From assembly GCF_040054535.1 (NCBI RefSeq), contig NC_090781.1, positions 3,850,501-3,914,500 of the forward strand: a stretch of 64,000 nt of DNA, written 5' to 3'. Each line of letters starts with the position of its first letter. Within the stretch, counting starts at the first letter, position 1. Source of the stretch: Antennarius striatus. Lineage: Eukaryota; Chordata; Actinopteri; Lophiiformes; Antennariidae. Below, in pieces: positions 12,230-51,147 of the stretch. Below the pieces are notes generated by a model. It was not told where the DNA came from. It saw only the letters and a list, made by a program, of their open reading frames with translations, and searched no databases. Both the position numbers and the translations under genes were made by a program.

Positions 12230-13980
12230 GAACACTCCGATTGGATATGGTGGACCGTGACATCATATCCACGAATCCCCAGAAAGAGAGTCTAGCTCTA
12301 GGGACATGGAATGTCACCTCGCTGGGGGGAAAGGAGCGAGAGCTTGTGAGGGAGGTTGAGAGGTACCGACTAGATATAATCAGGCTCACCTCCACTCACA
12401 GCTTGGGCTCTTGAACCCAAACCCTTGAGAGGGGACTCTCCACTTTTCTGGTGTTGCCCAAGGTGGGAGGCGGCAGGCTGGTGTGGCCTATCTTGTGGCC
12501 CCACAGCTCAGCCGTTATATGTTGGAGTTCACCCCAGTGAACGAGAGGGTCGTGTCCCTGCGCCTTTGGGTTGGGGACAGGTGTCTCACTGTCATTTCGG
12601 CCTACGGGCCAAATGGCAGTGCGGAATACCTGGCCTTCTTGGAGTCCCTAGGAGGGATACTGAATAGTGCTCCAACTGGGGACTCCATTGTTCTCCTTGG
12701 GGACTTCAACGCTCATGTGGGCAATGACAGTGAGACCTGGAAAGGGGTGATTGGGATGAATGGCCTCCCCAATCTGAACATGAGTGGTGTTCTGTTATTG
12801 GACTTCTGTTCTAGTCACAGTTTGTGCATAACAAACAACCTTGTTCAACCACAGGCATGTCCATAAGTGCACATGGCACCAGGACACCCTAGGCCGGAGG
12901 TCGACTTTGTTGTCGTATCATCAGACCTCCGACCACATGTGTTGGACACTCGGGTGAAGAGAGGGGCAGAGCTGTCAACCGATCATCACCTAGTGGTGAG
13001 TTGGATCCGCTGGCAGAGCAGGAGACCAGACAGACTCGGCCGGCCCAAACGTGTTTTGAGAGTCTGGTGGGACAGTCTGGCAGAACCCTCTGTCAGTAAG
13101 GTCTTCAACTCCCACCTACGGGAGAGCTTCTCCCAGATCCCACAGGAGGCTGGGGAAATTGAGTCAGAGTGGACCATGTACTCCACCTCCATTGTCGAAG
13201 CGACTGCTTGTAGCTGTGGTTGTAAGGTCTCTGGTGCCTTTCTCGGTGGTAACCAGCAAACCCGGTGGTGGACACCGGAAGTAAAGGATGCTGTCAAGCT
13301 CAAAAAGAAGTCAAATCTTGTTGAATTGTAGGACTCTGGAGGCAGTTGACAGGTACAGGCAGGCCAGGTGTAGTGCAGCTCAAGTTGTCACGAAGGCAAA
13401 AACTCGGGTCTAGGAGGAGTTCAGAGAGGCCATGGAGGAAGACTATCGGTCAGCCTCGAAGAAATTCTGGCAAACGATTTGGCACCTCAGGAGGGGAAAG
13501 GGGTACACAGCCAACAGCCAACACCACCCGAGCTGAAGTCACTGCGGTGGTTGCCAAACTCCTCGGTGGCAAAGCACCAGGGGTGGATGAGATTCGCCCT
13601 GAGTACCTCAAGTCTCTGGATGTGGAGAGACTGTCATGGTTGACATGTCTCTGTAACATCGCATGGCAGTTGGGACAGTACCTCTGGATTGGGCAGTGGT
13701 CCCTCTTTTCAAAAAGGGGGACTGGAGGGTGTGTTCCAACTATAGGGGGATCACACTCCTCAGCCTCCGGGGAAAGTCTATTCCAGGGTACTGGAGAGGA
13801 GGATTAGACCTATAGTCGAACTGCGGATTCAGGAGGAACAACGCGGTTTTCGTCCCGGTCGTGGAACACTGGACCAGCTCTATACTCTCCATCGAGTGCT
13901 CAAGGGTTCATTAGAGTTTGCCCAACCAGTCCACATGTGTTTTGTGGATCTGGAGAAGGCATTCGATGTTGTGGGAAGTG
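12230..13980 (+). mobile_element. LINE fragment: AP endonuclease plus start of RT
   Basis: The sequence opens with TWNVTSLGGKE near 12,306, typical of apurinic-type endonucleases of non-LTR retrotransposons. Next come an ISAYGPNG block near 12,595, the [12 protein letters not shown] motif near 12,695-12,725 and the LSTDHHLVV motif near 12,975-13,000 (Asp-His catalytic end). An RT start follows (GGKAPGVDEIRPEYLK near 13,570) and then RGFRPGRGTLDQLYTLHRV and CFVDLEKAFD near 13,840-13,970. At least three frame changes or stops break it. The class (RTE or a related APE-type clade) is uncertain. It is joined directly to an opposite-strand LINE piece at about 13,985. Confidence 0.85.
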
Positions 13981-13986
13981 ACCAGT

Positions 13987-14370
13987 CTAAGGTGACGTGA
14001 TTTTAGTCACCGATGATAAGGAAAAGAGCCTCCAGGTGTCGGGCCCGTAGAGCGAGGTGGTGGTGGAGGTGATCTCACGCTCTGTCTTAGGGTCCGTCCT
14101 TGGTGTTAGGTAGACAGCAAGGACAGTGATGTGCACCAGGTAGTAGGGCCTGATGTTAACACCTGTTAGCTCAAGATCGCAATTGCACGGCATTGTTTTC
14201 AACGTCACATGTCGTGGGTGGCACAATCTGTTCGTATAAATAATAAGTCCACGTGCTTTCTTCTTCCTGGCGGTGCTCGTGTCCATGTCCGCTCGTATGG
14301 AGGAGAAGCCAGTCAGTTCAACCAAACACTTGTTTTGAGCAGAAGAAATCTGCAGCCTGCTCATGCATGC
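13987..14370 (-). mobile_element. LINE endonuclease-domain fragment (L2-like)
   Basis: The minus strand reads through about 125 codons with KKARGLIIYTNRLC, DLELTGVNIRPYYL and VLAVYLTPRTDP. This pattern is seen in the endonuclease region of fish L2/Jockey-type LINEs. The catalytic GDFN block is eroded. It is oriented opposite to the LINE immediately to the left. Confidence 0.65.
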
Positions 14371-15013
14371 CCGGTATAAATGAAGATAGGAATGGAGATG
14401 ATTATAGTATTTGCTGTACTCAGAGAAATCTAGGAGGAATTACTCTATTCCTGACAGTGACTCTTCATTTCTGGCCAACCATCAGCTTTCTATGAACAGG
14501 TTTTACCATAACTAGATTGTTGCCTTAAAAGCCTTAAAAGGTTTTACAAAATGCTTTGTCAAAGCAAATCAAAACAAATTTGATCCAGTTAAAATGTATG
14601 TATAAATACTGAGTCATGGAACAAAGGGAATAAGGTCACATATTCAAAGTGTGCACAAATGTAGAATGTATAGGTGAGGATGCTGTAAGGTGCAGAAAGT
14701 GCAACCTGAACACAAAAGTCTGCAGTCTGCAGCCATCTTAAGCAAACTGAAACCCACTGTACAACAGGTGTTCCAGGTCACTAATCCCCTTCTTACAGAA
14801 AAATTCATGTTAGTGACATCCTCAAGAGAATATAAGTGGTCATAACATTAGCCTTTGGTTGTTTTATTTATTTATACTAAAAATCCCCGGGTTATTGTTC
14901 ACTTATAGAACTGTTTATTTGAAAAGAAGACATGACCCCATTCCTGGCAATATCATATTAGATTTCCTCAGACAACAAGTCACTTTTCATCATTTCACCA
15001 TATCAATTTCAGA
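14371..15013. other. Intergenic, nothing recognised
   Basis: AT-rich sequence with no coding, RNA or repeat signal that I can support. Confidence 0.4.
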
Positions 15014-15021
15014 CTTAAAAT

Positions 15022-15939
15022 CAGTGACATGCGGTCAGGGGAGGCAGGTGCCATCTGCCATCATGAGAGAAAATAAATGAAAAATGGAAGAAATAAAGTA
15101 AATGGTTATATTTATTAAGTGATGCGTATTATAAAGTTATTTTCTATTTAACATCACCAATTTTAGGTAATTTTTACTCAAAATCTCTGAATTTTCATAT
15201 CTACCGCTGAAATACTGAGAAGAAACCTGCGGTGAGGCACTAGCCAGCCAAGCCTCACCATGCAATGACTCGACTAGCTGTGCTGGTATGCTACACAGTG
15301 AGACTAATGCTATCCATCTACGTATATGTCGCTATTAAAATGTTCAAACACATTTGCTCTATGAACTAAATTCTCATAATTTAGCTAATGTATATAATGT
15401 ACAGTATTTTTTTGTCAACAGATCCATGTGTGTAACGTATTTCTTGAGCGGTCCTGAAACCGCTGGGAAAAGGCACTACGTGAGGCACACAGTTCTCCAC
15501 CCTAAAGGTAGGGGGCGCTGGTGATCCCAGGAATTCGGCCAAGGATTCTTCTTCCTTGGCCATAGAAGTGACAGCAAAGTCATTTGTTTTGCGCTCGCCT
15601 TGCCTTACTACGTATAAAAATGGAGCATTATGTATCTAAACTCAAATTTTTTTTCGATGTTTTTGTTCAGAAGGAGCAGCGCATGGACTTCATTTATAAG
15701 CAATTGTAACATATAAACAAACATGTAGGTAACAAGATTACGTTTGTTTTAATCAAATATGATTATTTGTGTGTTACAGTTTGTACGTGTAAATAATTCT
15801 GCTCTGAGACTTCAAAAATAAACGACTCACTTTTGATAATTAAATGGTGAATAAGCTACACTGTAGGTTCATATGTTTGTAAATCTGATTACGATGAAAT
15901 CAGTGCCTCACCAGCCATGAACCTTACAGCACTTCATTG
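15022..15939. mobile_element. Non-autonomous hAT-like transposon, 918 bp
   Basis: The left end is CAGTGACATGCGGTCAGGG. The complement of the right end is CAATGAAGTGCTGTAAGG, so these are imperfect inverted termini. A perfect 8-bp direct repeat CTTAAAAT flanks it (15014-15021, 15940-15947). This is the hAT signature. No transposase frame is present. An internal hairpin (GGCCAAGGA...TCCTTGGCC) lies near 15,537-15,561. Confidence 0.85.
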
Positions 15940-15947
15940 CTTAAAAT

Positions 15948-16140
15948 AATATTCCGATTTAAGCCCCACCCATTTTTGGTCAGACCACTCCCACTTTCGA
16001 TTTAAGTACCCGGAATGGGCGGGTAATCTGAATGTACCCAGCCATTCCGGGTACAGATACGGATACAGGTCATTTAGATGGTTAGACAGATATAGATACA
16101 GATAGTGGTGTACTTGCTCATCCCTACTTATAACTGTACT
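15948..16140. repeat. Repeat fragment with 13-bp inverted repeat
   Basis: GTACCCGGAATGG (16006-16018) and its exact complement CCATTCCGGGTAC (16042-16054) can form a hairpin with a 23-nt loop. The following run of GATACAGATA-like words up to about 16,130 suggests the end of an old transposon. The family is not identified. Confidence 0.5.
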
Positions 16141-17040
16141 TAAATACTGCAGTTACTGCAATAGAATTAAAGAGTTTGGCATTCTCAGGTTCTGTGAAAG
16201 CATACGTTCTTTCTTGTGTTTGAGCACGCTGTTAATAATAGAGTTGAATATAGATGGTAGACTGCTTCTAGGCCAATGCAGATTTTGAAGTTAACAAGTC
16301 AACACAACACATCAACATATTGACATGAATATTGACCTTTGTCCTTGCAGATGACTCAGAATATAACAGGAAAAAGTTGACTCTTCATGTCTTTAAAACT
16401 ATGCACTATCTGAGATAATGACCATTGATGGACGCCAGTAACTACTGTTTCCAATTAGTCGTAACTCATTACCAATACTTAAGCAGCAGTCACCGCTCTG
16501 AACCACACTGCATGTACATTTCCTATTAAAACAAAATCATTTAAATGGCAGATTTTTATCTGTAACCAACTATAAAACCTTTGAATTAATGAACAAGGAT
16601 CTGGCTGATTGTATGTGAATGTATATATTGCACGTCGTGTATGTCAATGTGTGTATGTATGTTCAGTATATACTGTATATACTTGTATTTAACAGTGAAT
16701 TGGATTAGCTATAGAATCCTATTCTGATTCTGGTTGTAACCAGAAGTATGTATTTTACGGTGTTGTAACCCATGAACAATATTTGAGTACTCAGTTCAAA
16801 AGTCTACTTTGGACTCAGTAATCAGTAGTGTTTGCAGGACAAAATCAAACATCCCACGCTGGGTAAAGGGCAATGTCACAGACGCCAACTCACTGGAGAC
16901 CCTATATGAAGAAATTAGTTAGCAGTGCAGTTTATGTTGGTCAGTTTAAGGGACAGTTTTTCTTGAATTTAAACCAGAAATGTGCTTTTTGGAATGATCA
17001 CAATCTGATTCATGTGATTCGTCCTCCTGAATATCCTGTC
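16141..17040. other. Intergenic, nothing recognised
   Basis: AT-rich sequence with no supported gene. Reading frames here are short and random-looking. Confidence 0.4.
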
Positions 17041-17132
17041 TCCTCCTCCTCCGCTTCTTCCTCCTCCTCCGCTTCTTCCTCCTCGTCCTCCTCCTCGTCC
17101 TCCCCCTCATCATCATCATCATCATCATCATC
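17041..17132 (+). repeat. Low-complexity (TCC)n/(TCA)n tract
   Basis: An imperfect pyrimidine run of TCC, TCT and TCG triplets followed by about eight TCA triplets. A serine-rich frame runs through it only because of the repeat. Confidence 0.9.
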
Positions 17133-17719
17133 GTTAGAGACTTCTACAGATCAAATGTAGTAGGCGGTATGGTCCCAGTCACAAAAGTTTTTTTGTTCAA
17201 GTCTAAAAATATATTAGGGCTCAAGACCCCAATGGATCCATCAAGGAAAAAAGAAAACATCTCCATCTATGAGACAGATTAAACATGGACTTCATTGGAC
17301 GTTCCTAAAGGAACAAGATCTGGTTTCAGTACAAGTTTGATCTTCATATTTGTTATAATATAAAGCAGAGATGTTTCTTGCTATCTTGGATGGGCGGCAT
17401 CAACAACAGCGGGTCTACAAATAGTAAACAGAGGGGAACACAAGCTATAAGGTGGAAATGTTAGATGACACAGTGAGGAGCAGACAGTTGGGACGATGGA
17501 AACAATCAGATGCTCAGAAGACCGAAACTCAAGAAGCAAACAAAAACGACATTGTCACAGAAAACATACATAAACGTGTTCAACACAAAACCAGAACTAA
17601 AAAAAATCCAATAAGATACATGACAAATTAGTTTTATAGGTAGCAGTTGTAGAATTAATGTTTGATACCGTGGACCCATGTTACATTTTGTTCCTGGCTT
17701 TGAAAGTTGTACATATGAA

Positions 17720-18690
17720 GATCTCCCGTAGTGTCTCCATCTTCTTCTTCTCCTTTCGGCTTTTCCCTTCAGGGGTTGCCACACCTGTAACCTCACTCTT
17801 CCACTTGGGTCCCTCTCATTCACACACATGTACTCTGTCTTACTGCGGCTAACCTTCATTCCTCTCCTTTCCAGGACAAACCTCCACCTCTCTAGCTTCT
17901 CCTCCACCTGTTCCCTGCTCTCACTGCAGATCACAATGTCATCTGCAAACATCATAGTCCATGGAGATTCCTGTCTGACCTCGTCTGTCAGCCTGTCCAT
18001 CACCATAGCAACAAGAAGGGGCTCAGAGCTGATCCCTGATGCAGTCCCACCTCCACCTTGAACTCCTCTGTCACACCTACAGCACACCTCACCACTGTCT
18101 TACAGTCCTCATACATGTCCTGCACTGCTCTAACATACTTCTCTGCCACTCCAGACTTCCTCATACAATACCACAGTTCCTCTCTGGTCACCCTGTCATC
18201 AGCTTTCTCCAGATCTACAAAAACACAACTCAGCTCCCTCTGGCCTTCTCTGTACGTCTCTATCAACATCCTCAGAGCAAATACTGCATCTGTAGTACTC
18301 TTTTTTTGGCATTAAACCATACTGCTGCTCACAAATGCTCACTTCTGCCCTTAGTCTATCTTCCACTACTCTTTCCCATTACTTCATTGTATGGCTCATC
18401 AGCTTTATTCCTCTGTAGTTGCCACAACTCTGCACATCTCCCTTGTTCTTAAAAATGGGCACCAGCACACTTCTCCTCCATTCCTCAGGCATCTTCTCAC
18501 TATCTAAGATCCTGTTGAACAACCCAGTCAGAAACTCTACTGCCACCTCTCCTAGACACTTCCAAACCTCTACAGGTATATCATCAGGACCGACTGCCTT
18601 TCCACTCTTCATCCTCTTCAATGCCCTCCTCACTTCATCCTGACACATCTTTCCTACTTCCTGGTTCCCAACAGCCACCTCTTCTAGTCT
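17720..18690 (-). mobile_element. RTE-like LINE, reverse transcriptase fragment
   Basis: The minus strand, from right to left, encodes KAVGPDDIPVEVWKCLGE, RRSVLVPIFKNKGDVQSCGN and YRGIKLMSHTMK (18,400-18,620). [11 protein letters not shown] and [15 protein letters not shown] follow (18,010-18,230), then the catalytic FADDIVICS box (about 17,930-17,960). These are diagnostic of RTE-type reverse transcriptases. Frameshifts fall between the blocks, and the endonuclease half and 5' end are missing. Confidence 0.88.
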
Positions 18691-19334
18691 TTGTTCTCAC
18701 TCACTAGTCTTTGTTCTCTCTGTCTGTCTTGGCAAATTTGGACTAGATCAATGGAAAGTGTCTGCATAGTCAGCATCTTGAGTTTTAGAATGAGCAATGT
18801 GGTCAGCATCTACATTTTTTAAAGCAGTATTGGTCCTTTTATGTTTGGTTGAGTTTCTGTTTCTGATGAGTGTCCTCAATTTTCTGATTGAGTCCCTGGT
18901 GCATTCAGTTTAGAGAGAAGGGACGTTGGACAACTCTGTAAAATGTCCGAAAAATGCTCTTGTTGCCACAAGTGTGAAAACCCACATTTCTAATTCTGCA
19001 ACTCATTCAAATTGTGGTTGTGCATATAGCCTCCAAAAGTAGTGGACACATTCTGAAACACCCCTGTGAAAAAATGTGAACACCAATGTGAATTTGTCAT
19101 AAAAAATTTCTTTGATTTTGTAGAAATTATCCCTTTAATTTTTTTTCTCACCTCACCTGATTGTACAGTAAAAAAATATTTTAAAAATTATTCAAGGAGC
19201 TGCATTACACTAACCAATTTGATTTCTGCAAATGATTGACTTTCCAATGATCTCAAATCAAACAAAGTGATTGCATGATGGGTTGCATCATGTCTGTGTG
19301 AAGAGGGGGTGGATTTGTACATTTGTGCAGAGGC
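18691..19334. other. Upstream region of the macroglobulin gene
   Basis: No coding sequence is seen. Sequence is AT-rich. It should hold the promoter of the downstream gene, but I cannot support individual binding sites. Confidence 0.4.
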
Positions 19335-19342
19335 TATTTAAG
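19335..19342 (+). promoter_or_regulatory. Possible TATA box of the macroglobulin gene
   Basis: TATTTAAG lies 34-41 bp upstream of the start codon at 19376. If used, the 5' untranslated leader would be very short (about 10 nt), so an upstream non-coding exon or another start site is possible. Confidence 0.3.
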
Positions 19343-19375
19343 AGACACTAACTGTGAGGTTCATCTCAGTCAATC

Positions 19376-42416
<23,041 letters not shown>

Positions 42417-42521
42417 ATAGTAATGTGTGGTTGGTATTCTGATGGTCATGAAAACATTTAAAATCCTTAAATGTTGTGAAAGACATCTTTTCATGTAAAA
42501 ATTTGCATATTGGAAATATGA

Positions 42522-42527
42522 AATAAA
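42522..42527 (+). terminator. Polyadenylation signal of the macroglobulin gene
   Basis: AATAAA about 105 bp after the stop codon and the only canonical hexamer close to it. Cleavage is probably near 42,540-42,560. Confidence 0.7.
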
Positions 42528-42925
42528 GTGATCCATAATGTCCCACTTAAAAATTGTCTGTGTCTCAGTTGAAATCTTTTTCACTATTTTCTCTTTGTGT
42601 AGTTGATCATACTATAAATGTAATACACAAACGTGTATTTGAAGTGGCCATACTTTAGAAAAAGCACTGGGTTTTTATGGCTTTCTGAGTGACTCTTGTG
42701 TTCACCTGACAGAAATGTTGAAACAAAACAAGAAAAAAATCTGTTGGTATTTCAGTAAATTATGTTAGTGTAACTTAATTTGGCAGGATGTTTTTTTCTG
42801 GGACTTGTTTGCCCATCTTCTGTAGAAATTTGAAAATAGAATTAAAACTCCTTCCAACCAATTCTGGAGCCATCATAAGAAGAAAAAGGAAGCAGGAAGA
42901 GTAAATTTCAGAAACCCCTGAAACA

Positions 42926-43385
42926 TGTGTCAAACTCAAGGCCCGGGGGCCAAATGTGGCCCGCGAAAGCATAAAAGGTCAGGGTGTCTAAAAATAAATA
43001 TGTCAAAACTACATTTCTCACAATGCAGTCATTAAGCCCATTTTAACTTTGGAAAAAACATTTTGAATAAAGTTAATGTCCTAACTTGTTTGAAGTTGTT
43101 TTTCTTTATTCATTGGATAGTTTGATCCTTGATTGATGGAGTTCTGTGGGTTTCATAACCTGATAAATTTAAATGATTTAATTTGCAACAAGAAAACATT
43201 TTTTTCTGTGCAACTGTAACATTTGTAACTTGAATAAGTAATAAATTCAGCGGTATTTAATATTAAAGAGTAGTTACATTTATTATAGATTTATGTTACA
43301 TTACATTGAGTTACATTTAGTTTATAAGTTACATCTGACCCTCTGAGGACAGCCGTTTTGCTGATGTGGCCCTCGGTGAAAATGA
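42926..43385. repeat. Decayed hAT-like repeat
   Basis: The left part GTGTCAAACTCAAGGCCCGG and the right part GTGGCCCTCGGTGAAAATGA are recognisable as the two ends of a common vertebrate hAT-type family. Termini are eroded and no target duplication is readable. Confidence 0.5.
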
Positions 43386-44259
43386 AAAAAAACGTACAGA
43401 GCGTCCTCACGCATTCGCGCATCAACGCTCGCGACTTCGGTTCATTGCAGATTTTTGGTAATCAGTCACATGATACCATACTCGCATTCTACTGGCTGAC
43501 GGCATCCGGAAGTGTGCTCTGTTCTGTGAGTCTCTGACTTCCATGAGACACAAAAGTGCCTTAAAAAGTCTATCAGAGTGTGGGAAAAGGTAATACAGGA
43601 AGAAGATGGTTTAATATCAGTATGGGGAGGGTTCATGAATGTTTAAATAATAAGTAAATAATAAGATAAATAGTTCTTTGTTCTATTGCAGAACACATGT
43701 GGTTCCTGGAACGCATTACCCGCGAGGAACGAGGGCGCGCTGTATTTTTTTCCTTTTGTTTTCTTTAATGTTAATAAGGACACAGTGTTATGCAGAGATG
43801 TACTTGGAACAATTCTATAGAAAAATTACATTATTTATAGCGTGGGCGGGGGTTGGAAACACCCTGTTGCGAGCGTTGGACACCAGGAACCAAAACCAGC
43901 AGGACGTCCATTCTGGTGCCGACGCCATCCTGACCTCCGTTGAGTCTGTAATCTGGTGGAGAGTCTTTTAAAATCATCCGTACAGAATGAGATCACAGTA
44001 GGGATTCATCCATCGGAGGAACATTAATAAACTCTACAACAGAAACACAACTGGACAGTGTTGATTTGGCCATAGATTGGTTGTTGATTGCGTACATGAG
44101 CGAATGCTGGAAGGAAACTTAATAAACGTGCGAAGTGAAGCTTTGATTTCATCCTTTTTTTAGTTGAGTTTTGCCCATTTTTTTGACGAAGGTATGGCAG
44201 CATTTAGAAAAGTTTTCACCCCCTCCTGTTCGCAAACGGATGGACGTCGCAAATATGAG
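43386..44259. other. Intergenic, no gene recognised
   Basis: Repeat-like sequence (for example GTTCCTGGAACGCATTACCC near 43,702) without coding signal. No supported feature. Confidence 0.4.
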
Positions 44260-44590
44260 AGTTTCCTTTTCGGCCACACTTTTTGTCTACCCCACATTCA
44301 TTGGCTCATTGCCGTTTTCCGTGTCGTTCCTGCTGTTTGGACTTTCTGCTCAAAAACATGAAAATTGTTGGAACAGTTATGACACTCTAAAATTATGTTA
44401 ACTGGGAAGTCCATGTATAGTTATTTCTTCTCCTAACATAGCAGATGCCTTACACCATATTGTTCACGTGATTCCTTCTGGCAGATGCCCAGTGATTGGT
44501 CGGGGGCTGTGATTGACAGGTAGTGGGTGGAGTTGGCGACAGCGTGACAAGCGAGCTTGATCAAATATATAGGTGGGGAGATTTCTTTTG
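44260..44590 (+). repeat. Dispersed repeat shared with the 0-10 kb array
   Basis: ATGCCTTACACCATATTGTT, CACGTGATTCCTTCTGGCAG and ATATATAGGTGGGGA (44,443-44,580) match array sequence at 655-810 and 9,175-9,325. CTGCTGTTTGGACTTTCTGC near 44,330 matches 10,781. The segment lies about 350 bp upstream of the FAM98-family start codon. Confidence 0.8.
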
Positions 44591-44940
44591 GCAAAAAAGA
44601 AATTTCCTTTCATATGCGTTTTCTAAATTTATTGTTTGTACCTTTTCATTTTTAATCAACTGTTTAATCAAATATTTGTATTCTATATTAAAAGAACACT
44701 TATTTGCATAGAGAATGCATCGAAAATGTTTTCACTGGTTATTTGTCACAATTCCTGTTCAGTGAATAGTGACTGGTGTTGACGTTGATGTCTATGCAGA
44801 CTCCGGCCAGGAGGGGGCGATGTTTAGAAAAACCAAACTACATAATAAGGAGAGGAAGCACTTTTTCATACGTGCCTGAACTTCCTGGTTATGTAGGTTT
44901 GTGTATAATTTTATTTCTTTTGTTTGGCATTTTATCGGCA

Positions 44941-48408
<3,468 letters not shown>

Positions 48409-48689
48409 TTAAGTTATCCTTCTCTTTGGCTTTACTGCATATATGATTTGAGAATTACTATTCCTTATTTAAATCCTTAATTCAATTCTACACATGATAT
48501 AATTGTATAATTATAAATGTGCTTATAATTCTGAGTTATATTAGGCAGACATACCTGACATCTCTTAAAAAGCTTGATGCTGCTGTATGAATATTGGGTA
48601 TTATTATAGATGAATAAAGAGAAATTCTGTTTATTTGGGGTTTTTTTGTTTGTGTTTTTGCTTTTTGATGCTGCTATTTTACAAGAAAA

Positions 48690-50579
48690 TAAATCACTTA
48701 ATTTTAATGTCACAAAAGGTGTATCACTATGCATCACCCCACCCCACCACTCCTGGCTCCTCGTCCCAGGCCTCTCCCGGCCCTGTAGACTGCTCCACTG
48801 ATGCTCCCTCCTCCTGTGCTTCCTCTCCTTCCACCCCTGCCACTTCTCCTTCCACCCCTGCCCCTGCCACTTCTCCCAAGCCCACTCCAAGAGCTGCGAA
48901 GCTCAACAGTCTCACCTCAACCACTGGACTTCCAACCTCGCCACGACTTCCTGCCCCCACCACGACCAAGACCGTCATCACTGCAGACCTGGTGACGACA
49001 ACGCTGTGGAGGCTCCGTCTCTATAAGGCGACTGGACCTGATAAGGTCTCCCCAAGACTCCTCCGAGCCTGTGCTTTGGAACTAAGGGACCCCCTGCAAC
49101 GATTGTTCAACCTCAGTCTGCGGCTGGGGAGGGTCCCGTCACTGTGGAAGACCTCCTGCATCGTCCCGGTACCCAAGAAAAGACGCCCTACTGAGCTCAA
49201 CGACCACTGACCAGTCGCTCTTACCTCCCACGTAATGAAGACCCTAGAGCGACTGGTCCTGGAGCTCATTCGTCCACAGGTGCAGGGTGCAATGGACCCT
49301 CTCCAGTTTGCCTATCAGGCCAAGGTTGGGGTTGACGACGCTGTCTTGTACCTCCTCCACCGCGTGCTCTCCGACCTGGACACCGGGGGCTGTGCCGTCA
49401 GGGTGCTCTTCTTTGACTTTTCGAGCGCCTTCAACACCATCCAGCCCCGGCTCCTACAGGACAAACTGACCTCCATGGCTGTGGACCCCTACCTCGTGAG
49501 CTGGATCACGGACAGACCCCAGTACGTCCGTATGGGGGACTGTTTTTATTCTATGGTGACCAGCAGCATGGGGGCGCCACAGGGGACCGTGCTCTCCCCC
49601 ATTCTCTTCACCCTCTACACATCGGACTTCAAGCACAACTCGGATACATGCCACATACAGAAGTACTCCGATGACACCGCGATAGTGGCATGTATCCTGG
49701 AGGGTGATGAGGGGGAGTACAGGGCATTGGTGGCTGACTTCGTGGAGTGATTGCCAACAGAACCAGCTCCAGCTCAACGTCTCCAAGACAAAGGAGATGG
49801 TGCTGGATTTCCGGCGGGCACCTCCTTCTCCACAACCAGTGATCATCGAAGGCAGTGAGGTGGAGGTGGTAGAAAACTATAAGTACCTGGGACTGCAGCT
49901 AGACAGCAGACTGGACTGGTCACTCAACTGGGACTGTGTGTACAAGAAGGGGCAGAGCAGGATGTACTTCCTAAGGAGGCTGGCCTCCTTCAACATCTGT
50001 CCTAAGATCCTTCTCATGTTCTATCAGTCCGTAGTCTCCAGTGTGCTGTCATACGCCATTGTGTGTTGGGGTGGGGGGGCCAGGAAAAGAGACATGGACC
50101 GTCTTAACAGACTCATCCGCAGAGTGGCCTCAGTGGTCGGGCTGAGCCTTGACTCTGTGGATTCGCTTCTGGAGACCAGGACCATATCTAAATTCAGGGC
50201 CATCATGAACAACACCAGCCACCCCCTGCACACCACCTTCTCCCAGCAGAGGAGCACCTTCAGCGGCAGACTGCTGTCACACAGCACCTCCACAGAGAGG
50301 CTGAGGTCCTCCTTCGTGCCCCGTGCCATCAGGAGGTACAATGACTCTTTCAGGAGGAGCGGGGGGGAGGTGGCGAGGTCAGCACGCGGTTAAATGGATT
50401 TGGCTTTCATTTCATTTCATTTTATACTGTTTATATTTTTAAAAAAAATTAGTATATGTACTGTTAATGCTACATGTGTCTGTTAGTGTAGTGTATGTCT
50501 TGTGGTATGTCCTGTTTTGTTTTTTCCTGGTGTTTGGCTGAGCAGTGGATATGTGCAATTTCCTCAGGGATTATTAAAG

Positions 50580-50618
<39 letters not shown>
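48690..50618 (+). mobile_element. LINE copy with (ATCT)n tail
   Basis: Plus-strand translation runs through a Pro/Ser/Thr-rich linker (48,730-48,960), ATGPDKVSPRLLRACALEL (49,030), VRVLFFDFSSAFNTIQPRLL (49,400-49,455) and MGAPQGTVLSPILFTLYTSD (49,569-49,628). The catalytic YSDDTAIVA box follows (49,660-49,690), then LQLNVSKTKEMVLDFRRAP and a C-terminal NTSHPLHTTFSQQRSTF. A stop at 49,207 and a frame change near 49,745 interrupt it. The element ends GGATTATTAAAGT plus (ATCT)n (50,581-50,618). The endonuclease is missing, so it is 5'-truncated. It is relatively young-looking but not intact. Confidence 0.92.
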
Positions 50619-51147
50619 GTAATACTTGATTACATCAAAGCAAATAGAGACGTTAACGTCAATACTGATTATGGTACATCAGATTTTAATAAAAAACGAG
50701 TGCTGTGGTAACATTGCAAAATATGTTTTTAATGACAAAATAAATTCTATGTAGATAATTTTTTAAAAAGTCATTAAATAACTTTAGGTGCTAATGGGAA
50801 GTATCTTTCATAACATACATTTTACAAACATTCTTCAATCGGAGATTTGAAATTCTAATGAAAACTATTTTGCTATAATGACATAATTAAAATTTATATT
50901 TCATTGCTTTTCAAAATAATACCAAGCTTGACATATTAAGGGGAAAAAAATAAATATTGATTTGTTTTATCAAATTATAAACTGATAAGAAGTCACAGGA
51001 CGACGTCACACCGGAAGTTGCCCGGGAATAAAATGATGTAACACAAACACTTCCGGATTAACCGAAGGTCGACGCTGTTAGCATCTTCGGACAGGACGGT
51101 TTGCTTCAATCGGTCGGAAAAGTCCCTGATATACAACGTTTATAAAA

